Shown in pieces: positions 55,363-64,000 of a stretch of DNA of 64,000 bases. The first letter of the stretch is position 1; every line of letters starts with the position of its first letter. The stretch spans positions 124,001 through 188,000 of the forward strand of contig NZ_JQLX01000010.1 of NCBI RefSeq assembly GCF_000744435.1, given 5' to 3'. The notes beneath the pieces were generated by a model, which was given only the letters and a program-made list of their open reading frames with translations, was not told the DNA's origin and ran no database searches. The translations under genes and the position numbers were made by a program. Source of the DNA: Hippea jasoniae (GTDB taxonomy: Bacteria; Campylobacterota_A; Desulfurellia; Desulfurellales; Hippeaceae).

Positions 55363-56711
55363 TACCGCTTTTTACCTAACTTCTCCTCCATTGCCTTTCT
55401 ATATTTTTTAACCCAATCCTTTTTGTTTGTCTGAGGGACTCTTGAGATGGCAAGGGCAAATGGCTCAACATCCTTTGTAACGGTTGTGCCTGCTGCAATT
55501 AAAGCATCATCACCCACTTTAACAGGAGCAACAAGCTGAACATCCGAACCTATAAATACCCTGTCGCCTATGATTGTTTCATTCTTCTGATAGCCATCGT
55601 AGTTGCATGTTATTGTTCCGCATCCGACATTTACATCCTCACCCAATTTTGCATCACCAAGATAGGTTAAATGGCTTGCTTTGGAACCTTTGCCGATTTC
55701 AACCTTTTTTGTTTCAACAAAATTGCCGATTCTTACATTTTCGCTTAGTCTGCTGAGTGGTCTTAAGTGGGCAAATGGTCCAATCTGACAGTTGTTTGCA
55801 ATACAGCTTTCCTCAATGACGCTGTAGGGTTTTATGTGTACATTATCACCTATAATGGAATTTTCTATAACACTGCCGTTTTCAATGATGCAATCCCGGC
55901 CTATTTTTGTGTTTCCTCTTATATTAACGCCGGGAAAGATAATGGTATCTGATCCAATTTTGACATCGTAGTTGATGTAGGTGCTGTCTGGGTCAACAAA
56001 CGATACATCGTCGAATCTATCAAGTATACGCTGTTGAATTATACGCCTGACCTCGGCAAGCTGTTTTTTGGTATTTACGCCTAAAATCTTTCTGGCATTA
56101 ACCTTTAATGTTTTTATATTTTTTAAAAGCCCTACAACATCTGGTAGATATAACTCGCCTGTGGTTTGTGATGGTTTTACAAGATTCATTACTTTTTTAA
56201 AACTTTCAGTTTTAAAGATATAGATGCCACTGTTGATCTCCTTGATTTTTTTTATCTCCTCGGTTGCCTCTTTTTCCTCAACAATTTTTAAACCCTCTTT
56301 TGTTTGCACTATTCTGCCGTATCCATAAGGATCATCTAAAACAGCCGTTATTAGTACGCATTCTGAGTTTTCTGTTTTTGCTATTTCAAATGCTGCCTCG
56401 ATATCACTGCCATCTATAAGCGGCGTATCTGCATTAACAACGGCAAAATAGGGACTGCTGATGTCATCGATAGCACATTTCACAGCATCCAGTGTGCCTT
56501 TTTGCTGATTCTGGATATGGATTTTGGCAAAGTTGAATAGATTTTTTAGGTGCTCGTGGTTTAGTGGATTTGCGATAATGTGAATCTTGAAGTTTTTTAA
56601 AGCTTCAACGACATAAAAGATCAGTGGTCTTCCACAAACCTCATGGAATATCTTGCTTGTTTTTGATTTCATTCGCGTTGATTTGCCTGCAGCTAAAATA
56701 ACAGCATCCAT
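55362..56711 (-). CDS. glmU: Bifunctional UDP-GlcNAc pyrophosphorylase / GlcN-1-P acetyltransferase
   Basis: This enzyme makes UDP-N-acetylglucosamine in two steps. The N-terminal uridylyltransferase has LAAGKSTRMKS (about residues 6-16) and VNADTPLI (about 94). The C-terminal left-handed beta helix (about 240-435) carries hexapeptide repeats and the acetyltransferase residues in THLTYLGDAKLGEDVNVGCG. Length 449 is standard. It is placed 13 bases after purH, and its stop overlaps the CLC start. Confidence 0.96.
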   Translation of the reverse strand: MDAVILAAGKSTRMKSKTSKIFHEVCGRPLIFYVVEALKNFKIHIIANPLNHEHLKNLFNFAKIHIQNQQKGTLDAVKCAIDDISSPYFAVVNADTPLIDGSDIEAAFEIAKTENSECVLITAVLDDPYGYGRIVQTKEGLKIVEEKEATEEIKKIKEINSGIYIFKTESFKKVMNLVKPSQTTGELYLPDVVGLLKNIKTLKVNARKILGVNTKKQLAEVRRIIQQRILDRFDDVSFVDPDSTYINYDVKIGSDTIIFPGVNIRGNTKIGRDCIIENGSVIENSIIGDNVHIKPYSVIEESCIANNCQIGPFAHLRPLSRLSENVRIGNFVETKKVEIGKGSKASHLTYLGDAKLGEDVNVGCGTITCNYDGYQKNETIIGDRVFIGSDVQLVAPVKVGDDALIAAGTTVTKDVEPFALAISRVPQTNKKDWVKKYRKAMEEKLGKKR

Positions 56712-56724
56712 TGTGTTTCTCCTT

Positions 56725-58230
56725 TTAATGTCTAAAATGTCTTATGCCGCTGAATAATAAGGCAATGCCGTGTTCATCAGCAGCTTCAATGACCTCTTTA
56801 TCCCTTATGGATCCCCCCGGCTCAATAATTGCTTCAACACCCACCTTTACTGCCTCATCGACACTGTCTCTAAATGGAAAGAATCCATCTGAGGCCATTA
56901 CGCAACCTTTCAGGTCTATGTTCAGCTGTTTGGCTCGCTCTATTGCAAATTTAGCAGAATCCACTCTTGATGTCTGACCTGCACCGATTGCAAGTGTTTT
57001 TTTATCCTTTGCATAGACCACAGCGTTGGATTTGGCAAACTTTGCTACATGAAAGGCAAAGATTAAATCCTCTATTTGTTGTTGGGTTGGTTGTTTCTTT
57101 GAAACAACTTCATATTTTTCAATTATTTTATCATCGTTTTGCTGAATAAGGTATCCGCCAACAACGCTTCTTATCTCGTAAAATTTCTCTAAATGTTTGC
57201 CAACCTTTATTACCCTTAAGTTTTTCTTTGTTTTTAAGATATCAACTGCTTCCTGCGTATAATCAAATGCCACAATAACCTCGTAGAATCGCTCAACAAT
57301 CAGCTTTGCCAGTTCTTCATCTACAGTTTCATTAACGCCTATTATGCCTCCAAATGCGCTTACTGGATCGCAATTTAAAGCGTTTAGGTAGGCCTGGGTT
57401 AAACTGTGTGATGTTGCCACACCGCATGGTGTATTGTGCTTGATAATAACACATGTAGTAGGCTCAAACTCCAGCATTATCCTGTATGCAACATCGATAT
57501 CTAAAAGATTATTATATGAAAGCTCTTTGCCGTTTAATTGTATTAATTCTGGCAGGCCAGCCTGCAGTGGATCTTTTGCAAAAAACGCTTCCTGGTGCGA
57601 GTTTTCGCCGTATCTGAGTTTTGAGACAACGCTGAAAGCTAAGCCCATCTGCTTTTTTATTGAATTGCCTGAGAGTTTCTTTGCAATTAAGCCATCGTAA
57701 TAGGATGTTTTTGCAAATACCTTTATAGCAAACTCTCTTCTTGTGTTGATATCGATCGAGTTAAAGTTGTTTATTACAAATTCATAATCGTCTGGATCGC
57801 AGACAACAAGCACATCTTGGTAGTTTTTTGCTGCAGCCCTTAACAGTGTTGGGCCGCCTATATCTATGTTTTCTATTAATTCATGTTCATCTGAGGTCTT
57901 TTTTGCAACCTCTTCAAACGGATATAGATTAACAACAACAACATCTATTGAGTAGATGCCTAACTTTTCTACAGTTTCCTTATGTTTCTGGTTATCTCTT
58001 ACAAACAGGATACCTCCATGAATCTTTGGGTGGAGTGTCTTTACCCTGCCATCTAACATCTCTTCAAAGCCTGTGTAGTTTTCAACCTCAATAACATCGA
58101 TATTGTTCTGTTTAAGGAGTCTGGCTGTTGAGCCTGTGGAGATGATTTTATATCCCTTTTTTGTTAAAAAATCGGCCAGTTCAACTACACCCTTTTTATC
58201 GTAAACACTTATTAAAGCAGCTTTTTCCAT
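56725..58230 (-). CDS. purH: Bifunctional AICAR transformylase / IMP cyclohydrolase
   Basis: This enzyme carries the last two steps to IMP. The N-terminal cyclohydrolase has SVYDKKGVVELA, STGSTARLL (about residues 36-44) and the KTLHPKIHGGIL loop (about 65-76). The transformylase holds the K-x-H motif in IIKHNTPCGVA (about 256-266), and ends with the typical GIRHFRH. Length 501. GGGAGG precedes the ATG. It is the first gene of the long minus-strand operon and has a visible promoter. Confidence 0.97.
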   Translation of the reverse strand: MEKAALISVYDKKGVVELADFLTKKGYKIISTGSTARLLKQNNIDVIEVENYTGFEEMLDGRVKTLHPKIHGGILFVRDNQKHKETVEKLGIYSIDVVVVNLYPFEEVAKKTSDEHELIENIDIGGPTLLRAAAKNYQDVLVVCDPDDYEFVINNFNSIDINTRREFAIKVFAKTSYYDGLIAKKLSGNSIKKQMGLAFSVVSKLRYGENSHQEAFFAKDPLQAGLPELIQLNGKELSYNNLLDIDVAYRIMLEFEPTTCVIIKHNTPCGVATSHSLTQAYLNALNCDPVSAFGGIIGVNETVDEELAKLIVERFYEVIVAFDYTQEAVDILKTKKNLRVIKVGKHLEKFYEIRSVVGGYLIQQNDDKIIEKYEVVSKKQPTQQQIEDLIFAFHVAKFAKSNAVVYAKDKKTLAIGAGQTSRVDSAKFAIERAKQLNIDLKGCVMASDGFFPFRDSVDEAVKVGVEAIIEPGGSIRDKEVIEAADEHGIALLFSGIRHFRH

Positions 58231-58255
58231 TTTACCTCCCGTGCGGTTTTTATTA

Positions 58256-58284
58256 ACTGTATTTTAATTACATATTTTTGTCAA
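58256..58284 (-). promoter_or_regulatory. Candidate promoter for purH operon
   Basis: On the minus strand, TTGACA (58284-58279), 17 bases, then TACAGT (58261-58256). It lies about 25 bases before the purH start and back-to-back with the hrcA promoter. Confidence 0.55.
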
Positions 58285-58302
58285 GTTGATGGGTTTTAGA
58301 CC

Positions 58303-58330
58303 TTGACAAAATATCAAAATTGACTATCTT
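58303..58330 (+). promoter_or_regulatory. Strong housekeeping promoter for hrcA
   Basis: TTGACA (58303-58308), 16 bases, then TATCTT (58325-58330). The expected start near 58337 lies inside the CIRCE operator, so bound HrcA would block initiation. Confidence 0.65.
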
Positions 58331-58331
58331 G

Positions 58332-58358
58332 TTAGCAGACAAGTGAGGTGAGTGCTAA
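58332..58358 (+). promoter_or_regulatory. CIRCE operator (HrcA binding site)
   Basis: TTAGCAGAC, nine bases, then GAGTGCTAA. The CIRCE consensus is TTAGCACTC-N9-GAGTGCTAA: the right half is perfect and the left half differs at two positions. The right half runs into the A of the hrcA start codon, and the ribosome site GAGGTG lies in the loop. Autoregulation of hrcA-grpE-dnaK by HrcA follows from this placement. Confidence 0.85.
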
Positions 58359-59365
58359 TGGTGGAGAAGCTCAACGAGAGAAAGATTTTAGTATTGAGTG
58401 TCATAGTGGATAATTACATAAAGAATAAACAGCCGGCAGGCTCAAGGATACTAACAAAACGCTACAATCTGGATTTTTCGCCTGCAACAATGCGCAATGT
58501 TATGCTGGATTTGGAGGAGCTTGGATACCTTACACATGCGCATGCCTCAGGCGGCAAGATTCCAACACCAAAAGGCATAAAATTTTATTTAAACATGATT
58601 CTTTCAAACTTTAACCCCAAACTCAAAGAGGAATTTGAAAGATTGCCGTTGAACAACGCCTTTTTGACGCTTGATGAGAAGATGAACAGGATTCTTGATA
58701 CAGTGGCTGATATGAGCGAGCTTGTGAGCATGATAACACTTCCCGATTTTACCAAAACCAGGATTAAGAATCTTCAGTTTATAAAGATAGGAGAAGGCAA
58801 GGTTTTATGTGTCCTTGTTTCAGATACAAACCTGATGGATACGCGTGTTGTATCTATGAAAAAGGATTTAGCCGATGCGGAATTGAAGGATTTTTCTGAA
58901 TATATAACAAATGAGTATAGAGGCTATACGCTTGAGGAGGTTAAAGACTCTATTGAAGATTTTATGGCAAAACAAAAAGGTGACTGCGATGCTCTGCTGA
59001 ATAAATTACTTACAGAGGCCCAATCACCGCGGGTGCTTGTTGACGGCATAAAGAATGTTTTTAACTATCCAGAGTTTGAGAAGGATTTAGAAAAGCTAAA
59101 AAAACTCATCGCCACGCTTGAGGATAAAAAGAAACTGCTTGAGTTGATAAAAAATGCGATGAACAGTGAACGATTGATCCTTGTTGGTGATGAGCTACCG
59201 CTTGATGAGTTAAAAGAGCTTGGTTTTGTTTCCTCCTCCTACAAATACAGGGGGGTAAATGTTGGTGTTGTGGGCGTTGTTGGCCCGATCAATATGGATT
59301 ATGAGGAAATGCTGAACATCATAGAATCGGCAAAAAGAAAAATAGATGAGATTATCAACGCTTAG
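58358..59365 (+). CDS. hrcA: Heat-inducible transcription repressor HrcA
   Basis: This repressor binds CIRCE and is folded by GroEL. The N-terminal winged helix runs from NERKILVLSVIVDNYI to SPATMRNVMLDLEELGYL (about residues 3-60); the GAF-like middle and the C-terminal VGVVGPINMDYEEML (about 307-321) are typical. The ATG at 58358 was preferred to the in-frame GTG at 58352 because GAGGTG sits 7 bases before it and the GTG lies in the operator arm. It is followed by grpE after 11 bases. Confidence 0.95.
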   Translation: MVEKLNERKILVLSVIVDNYIKNKQPAGSRILTKRYNLDFSPATMRNVMLDLEELGYLTHAHASGGKIPTPKGIKFYLNMILSNFNPKLKEEFERLPLNNAFLTLDEKMNRILDTVADMSELVSMITLPDFTKTRIKNLQFIKIGEGKVLCVLVSDTNLMDTRVVSMKKDLADAELKDFSEYITNEYRGYTLEEVKDSIEDFMAKQKGDCDALLNKLLTEAQSPRVLVDGIKNVFNYPEFEKDLEKLKKLIATLEDKKKLLELIKNAMNSERLILVGDELPLDELKELGFVSSSYKYRGVNVGVVGVVGPINMDYEEMLNIIESAKRKIDEIINA

Positions 59366-59376
59366 GAGGCAAAAAG

Positions 59377-59976
59377 ATGGAGAAGAAGCAGCATGAGAAT
59401 GACCAGCTTAAAGAGGATATTCAGCAGGAAAAGATAGATGAAAAGATAAATGAGCAAGCAGATAACACAGAAAATAAAGATAACAAGCAAAATCCTGCTG
59501 AAGAAGATTGTAAAAAGGAGTATGACAGATTGAAGGATGATTATTTAAGATTGTATGCTGAGTTTGATAATTACAGAAAACGCATTGTCAAAGAGATTGA
59601 TGAGGCAAAAGAGGCTACAAAAAGGGAAATCATCAGGGATTTTCTTGTGATCTTGGACAACCTTGAGAAAGCCATTGAGATGGCAAATCTCAACAAGGAT
59701 GCCATCATAGAGGGCATTGAGTTGTCTATAAAGTCATTTAGAGATATGCTCAAAAAGCACGGGGTTGAAGAGATTAATCCACAAAAGGAAGCCTTCGACC
59801 CCAACATTCATGATGCTTTGATGATGCAACCAAGTGATGAGCTACCAAAGGATACTGTTATTCAGACATTGCAGAAAGGTTATAAACAGAAAGATAAACT
59901 GATCAGGCCCGCAAAGGTTATCGTCTCTGCGGGCCCTGATAAAGAAAATTCAACAAACAATGAAAAGGAGGAATAA
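59377..59976 (+). CDS. grpE: Nucleotide exchange factor GrpE
   Basis: This 199-residue DnaK cochaperone has an acidic, Asn/Lys-rich coiled-coil N-terminus (about 1-60). The conserved LYAEFDNYRKRIVKE (about 67-81) and a C-terminal beta domain with FDPNIHDALM and GYKQKDKLIRPAKVIVS follow. The ribosome site AGGAGG lies before the ATG. Three bases separate it from dnaK. Confidence 0.96.
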   Translation: MEKKQHENDQLKEDIQQEKIDEKINEQADNTENKDNKQNPAEEDCKKEYDRLKDDYLRLYAEFDNYRKRIVKEIDEAKEATKREIIRDFLVILDNLEKAIEMANLNKDAIIEGIELSIKSFRDMLKKHGVEEINPQKEAFDPNIHDALMMQPSDELPKDTVIQTLQKGYKQKDKLIRPAKVIVSAGPDKENSTNNEKEE

Positions 59977-59979
59977 ACG

Positions 59980-61890
59980 ATGGGAAAGGTATTGGGAATC
60001 GATTTAGGAACTACAAACTCCTGCATGGCAATTATTGAGGGTGGCAAACCAAGGGTTATACCCAATGCAGAAGGTGCCAATACAACGCCAAGCGTTGTGG
60101 CATTTACCGATAAGGGTGAGATACTTGTAGGTCAGGCTGCAAAAAGACAGGCTATTACCAATCCAAAGAGGACTATTTTTTCTGTAAAAAGGCTTATAGG
60201 TAGAAGGTTTTCTTCAAAAGAGGCACAGGAGGCAATAAGCAGGCTACCCTATGAGGTTGTAGAAGGTCCAAACGGTGACTGCCGCATCAAGATAGATGGC
60301 AAGGAGTATACACCACAGGAGATTTCAGCAAAGATCTTGATGAAATTAAAAGCCGATGCTGAGGCTTTCCTCGGCGAAAAGATCAGTGATGTTGTAATCA
60401 CAGTGCCTGCTTATTTTGATGACTCCCAGAGAAAGGCAACCAAGGATGCAGGTAGAATTGCAGGTCTTAATGTTTTAAGAATCATCAATGAGCCAACAGC
60501 ATCATCTTTGGCTTTTGGACTTGATAGAGAAAAGGAAGGCAAAATCGCTGTCTATGACCTGGGTGGCGGTACATTTGATATCTCCATACTTGAGATAGGT
60601 GATGGCGTATTTGAGGTTAAATCAACAAACGGTGATACCTATTTAGGTGGTGATGACTTTGATAAAGCCCTGATAGACTATGTAGCAGATGAGTTTCAGA
60701 AAGAAAACGGCATCGATTTAAGAAAAGACCCGATGGCGCTACAGAGATTGAAAGAGGCTTGCGAGAAGGCAAAGATAGAGCTTTCAAGTGCACTTGAAAC
60801 GGAGATCAACCTGCCGTTTATCACAGCCGATGCAAGTGGTCCAAAGCACCTTGTGATGAAGATCACAAGATCTAAATTTGAGCAGCTTGTAATGCCTCTA
60901 ATTGAAAGAACGCTTGAGCCCTGCAGGCTTGCAATGAAGGATGCAGGCTTAGAGCCCAAGGATATAGACCATGTAATCCTTGTTGGTGGTATGACAAGGA
61001 TGCCCAAAATTAGAGAGGTCGTGGCTGAGTTCTTTGGCAAAGAGCCAAGAAAGGATATCAACCCCGATGAAGCTGTAGCTTTAGGTGCAGCGATTCAGGG
61101 TGGCGTATTAAAGGGTGATGTAAAGGATGTATTGTTGCTTGATGTAACACCGCTTTCTTTGGGTATTGAAACCTTAGGCGGCGTTATGACAAAGATTATT
61201 CCAAGGAATACAACAATTCCTACAAGGAAGAGTCAGATATTTACTACAGCAGAAGATAACCAGACAGCCGTTACAATCCATGTATTGCAGGGTGAGCGTG
61301 AACTTGCCAAAGACAATAAGACGCTGGGTAAATTTGAGCTTGTGGGTATTCCACCTGCCCCAAGGGGTGTACCTCAAATAGAGGTTACCTTTGATATAGA
61401 TGCAAACGGTATCCTCAATGTTACAGCAAAAGATAAGGCAACGGGTAAGCAGCAGGCTATAAGGATTACAGCCTCAAGTGGATTGACTGAAGAGGAAATT
61501 GAGAAGATGGTCAAAGAGGCCGAGGCTCACGCTGAGGAGGATAAAAGAAGAAGAGAGCTTATTGAAACAAAGAATAAGGCAGATTCCCTGATATATGCGA
61601 CTGAAAAAAGCCTCAAAGATTTTGGCGATAAAATCAGTGAGGATGAAAAGAAGACAATACAAGAGGCTATTGATAATCTCAAAAAAGCAATGGAAGGTAG
61701 CTCAAAAGAAGAAATAGAAAAAGCGATGGATGAACTTGCAAGAAAATCCCATAAGCTTGCCGAAGAGGCTTATAAGAAAGCGCAGGCTGATGCTGGCGGC
61801 ACTCAGTCTCAAACTCAGGGGGATAATGCTTCGCAGAACAAGGAAGAGGATGTTGTTGAGGCTGAGGTTGAAGAAGACAACTCAAAATAG
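59980..61890 (+). CDS. dnaK: Chaperone DnaK (Hsp70)
   Basis: This is a 636-residue Hsp70. The N-terminal ATPase starts [16 protein letters not shown], with [16 protein letters not shown] (about 185) and VGGMTRMP (about 330). The linker [16 protein letters not shown] (about 385) leads to the substrate domain and an alpha-helical lid, and the tail ends acidic. It is the major folding chaperone, working with DnaJ and GrpE. AAAGGAGG precedes its ATG; a terminator follows the gene. Confidence 0.98.
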   Translation: MGKVLGIDLGTTNSCMAIIEGGKPRVIPNAEGANTTPSVVAFTDKGEILVGQAAKRQAITNPKRTIFSVKRLIGRRFSSKEAQEAISRLPYEVVEGPNGDCRIKIDGKEYTPQEISAKILMKLKADAEAFLGEKISDVVITVPAYFDDSQRKATKDAGRIAGLNVLRIINEPTASSLAFGLDREKEGKIAVYDLGGGTFDISILEIGDGVFEVKSTNGDTYLGGDDFDKALIDYVADEFQKENGIDLRKDPMALQRLKEACEKAKIELSSALETEINLPFITADASGPKHLVMKITRSKFEQLVMPLIERTLEPCRLAMKDAGLEPKDIDHVILVGGMTRMPKIREVVAEFFGKEPRKDINPDEAVALGAAIQGGVLKGDVKDVLLLDVTPLSLGIETLGGVMTKIIPRNTTIPTRKSQIFTTAEDNQTAVTIHVLQGERELAKDNKTLGKFELVGIPPAPRGVPQIEVTFDIDANGILNVTAKDKATGKQQAIRITASSGLTEEEIEKMVKEAEAHAEEDKRRRELIETKNKADSLIYATEKSLKDFGDKISEDEKKTIQEAIDNLKKAMEGSSKEEIEKAMDELARKSHKLAEEAYKKAQADAGGTQSQTQGDNASQNKEEDVVEAEVEEDNSK

Positions 61891-61919
61891 TAAAAACATA
61901 AACAGCTAAAGTCCATAAA

Positions 61920-61948
61920 GGGGGTTGAAGAAATTCAATCCCCTTTTT
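61920..61948 (+). terminator. Rho-independent terminator between dnaK and dnaJ
   Basis: GGGGGTTGAA (61920-61929), a GAAA tetraloop, and TTCAATCCCC (61934-61943) form a 10-base-pair stem with one G-U, followed by five U. dnaJ starts only 30 bases on with no clear promoter of its own, so partial read-through is likely. Confidence 0.8.
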
Positions 61949-61977
61949 ATTATTTATGCGCTATGGTGGGAGAGAAG

Positions 61978-63072
61978 ATGAAAGATTACTACGAGATACT
62001 GGGTGTTAAAAGAAACGCAACAGCAGAAGAGATAAAAAAGAGATTTAGAGAGCTTGCCATAAAGTATCATCCCGACAGAAACCCCGATAATTCGCAGGCA
62101 GAGGAGAAGTTTAAACTGATCAATGAAGCATATTCTGTGCTTTCTGATCCAAAAAAGAGGGCACAATACGACCAGTTTGGAAGGGTCGATGAGGCTGACT
62201 CATTTGGTGGAGGGTTTGATTTTTCCACTGTTTTCAACGATGTTTTTGAAGATCTCTCTTCGATGTTTGGTGATATTTTTGGTGATTACTCATCAAGAAG
62301 AAAGAGACCTCAAAAGGGCGATGATATTGGTATAAATCTAACAATAGATTTTAAAGAAGCCGTTTTTGGTGCAAAAAAAGAGGTAAAGATTAAGCATAAA
62401 AAGGTATGCCCCGATTGTAAAGGCACAGGATCTGCAAAGGGTGGTTATCAGGTATGCCCATACTGCAGGGGCAGGGGCGAGATTTCGTACTCTCAGGGTT
62501 TCTTTAGTGTTACAAAAACATGTCCAAAATGCGGCGGCACGGGCAGGATTATAACAAAGCGCTGCACAACCTGCGGTGGAACAGGCTATGTATATGATGA
62601 GGAGAAGTTTATAGTAAATATTCAGCAGGGGATTGAGGATGGCAACATAATAAGAGTGCATGGCAAAGGAGAGCCAGGTTTATACGGAGGTCCAGCAGGT
62701 GATTTATACATCTACATCCATGTAAGAGAGCATGAATTTTTTAAGCGCAAAGGCAGGGATATTTTTGTTGAAATACCGATCTCGATAACGCAGGCGGCTT
62801 TGGGTGCCACAATTAAGGTGCCTACAATCTGGAGGGAAAGCGAGCTTATGATTCCGCCTGGCACACAGACAGGCGATGAGTTTAAACTAAAGAAAAAAGG
62901 TGTTGAATTGAACGGTTTGAGAGGAGATCAGATTGTAAAGGTGCGTGTGGTAATTCCCAAAAACCTCTCAAAGAGGCAAAAGGAGCTACTTGAGGAGTTT
63001 GCAAAGGAGTCGGGTGAGGATTTAACATACAAAGAATCGATTCTTAATAAATTTAAAAACTTTTTTAAATGA
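61978..63072 (+). CDS. dnaJ: Chaperone DnaJ (Hsp40, type I)
   Basis: This is the DnaK cochaperone. The J domain (residues 1-70) has the HPD tripeptide in KYHPDRNP. A short Gly/Phe region rich in D and S follows (about 72-115). The zinc-binding domain has four cysteine motifs: [24 protein letters not shown] and CTTCGGTG. A C-terminal substrate domain ends the protein. The ATG at 61978 is preferred because GGGAGAG lies about 8 bases upstream; an in-frame ATG at 61963 would add five residues. Length 364. Confidence 0.97.
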   Translation: MKDYYEILGVKRNATAEEIKKRFRELAIKYHPDRNPDNSQAEEKFKLINEAYSVLSDPKKRAQYDQFGRVDEADSFGGGFDFSTVFNDVFEDLSSMFGDIFGDYSSRRKRPQKGDDIGINLTIDFKEAVFGAKKEVKIKHKKVCPDCKGTGSAKGGYQVCPYCRGRGEISYSQGFFSVTKTCPKCGGTGRIITKRCTTCGGTGYVYDEEKFIVNIQQGIEDGNIIRVHGKGEPGLYGGPAGDLYIYIHVREHEFFKRKGRDIFVEIPISITQAALGATIKVPTIWRESELMIPPGTQTGDEFKLKKKGVELNGLRGDQIVKVRVVIPKNLSKRQKELLEEFAKESGEDLTYKESILNKFKNFFK

Positions 63073-64000
63073 GTATAGATATTGTTGCACTGCCGCTAAT
63101 CGGTGCATTTATAGGCTACTTTACAAACTATGTAGCTATAAAGATGCTGTTTTATCCCAAAAAGGCTTATTATCTTGGTCCTTTTAGGGTGCCGTTTACG
63201 CCGGGTTTGATTCCCAAAAAAAGGGATGAGCTTATTGACAATATCTCTGAGGTTGTTGGCAAAAAGGTTATAAACAAGCAGGAGCTAATAAAATACATCT
63301 ACTCAAGAAAAAACAGAGAGTTTCTCTATAACTACACAGATGAGCTTGTAAAAACATTTTTAAATAAAAAACTCAATGAATTTGGTATGCCTTATAGAAA
63401 GATTTACAATCTGATTTTGGATTGGTTGAATAATCATTTAGATGATGTTGTGCTTGACTTTGTTGGTGATTTTCATATTGAGGCTGGTTATCTTGTTTAC
63501 AACAGCTTTGAATTGATCGATAAATCAAAGAAAGTAAGGGATTTTTTGAGTCAAAAGCAACTTGATACAATTAATAGCTCTCTTGAGCTATTTTCTTATA
63601 AAGCTACAGGACAGATCAAGGAGTATTTAGACAAACCACAAACAAAGGAGCTTATAAGGGATAAAATAAAAGAGTTTTTAGAGAGCTATATAGATGACTC
63701 AAATATTCTCACTGCTTCGTTTGTGGCTATGGTTGCACCTTTAATTGAAGACAATGATAAGCTTTTAGATCAAATTGTGGAGAAACTCAAAGAGTTTGTT
63801 GATGATAAGAGTTTTAAAACGATGGTTTCTGATAGCATAAAAAGAGCAGTGGATGAGGAGCTATTGGGTTTAACAATTGAGGGCTTTTTTAATAGATACG
63901 GCTCAGGTTTTGAAAATCTCAAGGTAAAAGTAGCTGAAGTTGTTCAAGAGCTTTTAAAAAAACTTGATGTTGAGGGAAAAATTAAAAAAGAAATTTTAAA
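63069..64000 (+). CDS. DUF445 family membrane-associated protein, 3' end beyond window
   Basis: This open frame starts with ATGA overlapping the dnaJ stop and continues to the window end (310 codons visible). The N-terminus is a membrane segment of DUF445/YheB type: [20 protein letters not shown], then [17 protein letters not shown] (about residues 43-59). The rest is a long alpha-helical, charged domain with coiled-coil character. In this family a second membrane segment lies near the C-terminus, outside the window. Function unknown; it is coupled to the heat-shock operon here. Confidence 0.88.
   Translation, partial: MSIDIVALPLIGAFIGYFTNYVAIKMLFYPKKAYYLGPFRVPFTPGLIPKKRDELIDNISEVVGKKVINKQELIKYIYSRKNREFLYNYTDELVKTFLNKKLNEFGMPYRKIYNLILDWLNNHLDDVVLDFVGDFHIEAGYLVYNSFELIDKSKKVRDFLSQKQLDTINSSLELFSYKATGQIKEYLDKPQTKELIRDKIKEFLESYIDDSNILTASFVAMVAPLIEDNDKLLDQIVEKLKEFVDDKSFKTMVSDSIKRAVDEELLGLTIEGFFNRYGSGFENLKVKVAEVVQELLKKLDVEGKIKKEIL

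Overview
The window is a gene-dense, low-GC bacterial chromosome segment. Almost every gap is under 160 bases and many genes overlap by 1-50 bases. I see no rRNA, CRISPR array, insertion sequence or prophage. The gene content suggests a strictly anaerobic, probably thermophilic, sulfur- or sulfate-type proteobacterial lineage, most like Hippea/Desulfurella. The signs are indolepyruvate:ferredoxin oxidoreductase with a phenylacetyl-CoA ligase, an Fe-S old-yellow-enzyme reductase, a fused LldF-LldE lactate-oxidation protein, the DapL route to lysine, an Fe-S type PurF, and many Fe-S enzymes. The genus is an inference from overall resemblance; no marker gene in the window proves it.

Layout. (1) 1-3470, minus: iorA-iorB-paaK, aryl/2-oxo acid oxidation to acyl-CoA. 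(2) 3548-9609, plus: Fe-S flavoenzyme, DUF134 regulator, HIT protein and a large PAS/GGDEF/EAL signalling protein, ended by a convergent tRNA-Leu. (3) 9742-31015, plus: a long run of tightly packed genes. It holds a lipoprotein, a small membrane protein, LldF-LldE, lysA-dapF-dapA-dapB, purF, a DinG-type helicase, a second lipoprotein, a CLC channel, rarA, thiL, a CorC-like protein, rpe, a glycosyltransferase, a Ktr/Trk potassium system, a radical SAM enzyme and a sirtuin. (4) 31012-35887, minus: rplU-rpmA-obgE-proB-proA-nadD-rsfS. (5) 35909-36805, minus: a Wzz-like protein. (6) 36826-45424, plus: tRNA-Lys and tRNA-His, a Sua5/TsaC-like protein, dapL and folK. A structured leader with a terminator follows, then panB-panC-panD, an AtuA/DUF4387 pair, a nitroreductase, panE and a TonB-like protein. 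(7) 45409-58284, minus: purH-glmU-CLC-glmS-CLC-uvrD-secB-like-tsaB-DUF1015-queD. (8) 58303-64000, plus: a CIRCE-controlled hrcA-grpE-dnaK-dnaJ heat-shock cluster followed by a DUF445 membrane protein that runs off the window.

Working together: lysA, dapF, dapA, dapB and dapL cover most of diaminopimelate/lysine synthesis. panB, panC, panD and panE give the whole dedicated pantothenate pathway in one cluster with three unexplained genes inside it. glmS and glmU make UDP-GlcNAc and are interleaved with two CLC-CBS transporters. Strong TTGACA/TATAAT-like promoters with 16-17 base spacers are visible at most transcription-unit starts.

The most interesting signals are: the two-hairpin leader plus terminator before panB, which resembles the pan RNA motif; the AtuA-DUF4387-nitroreductase block inside the pantothenate cluster; the glm/CLC interleaving; and the likely co-transcription of a t6A-synthesis gene with a t6A-substrate tRNA. 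I did not find a convincing wholly new defence or mobile system.
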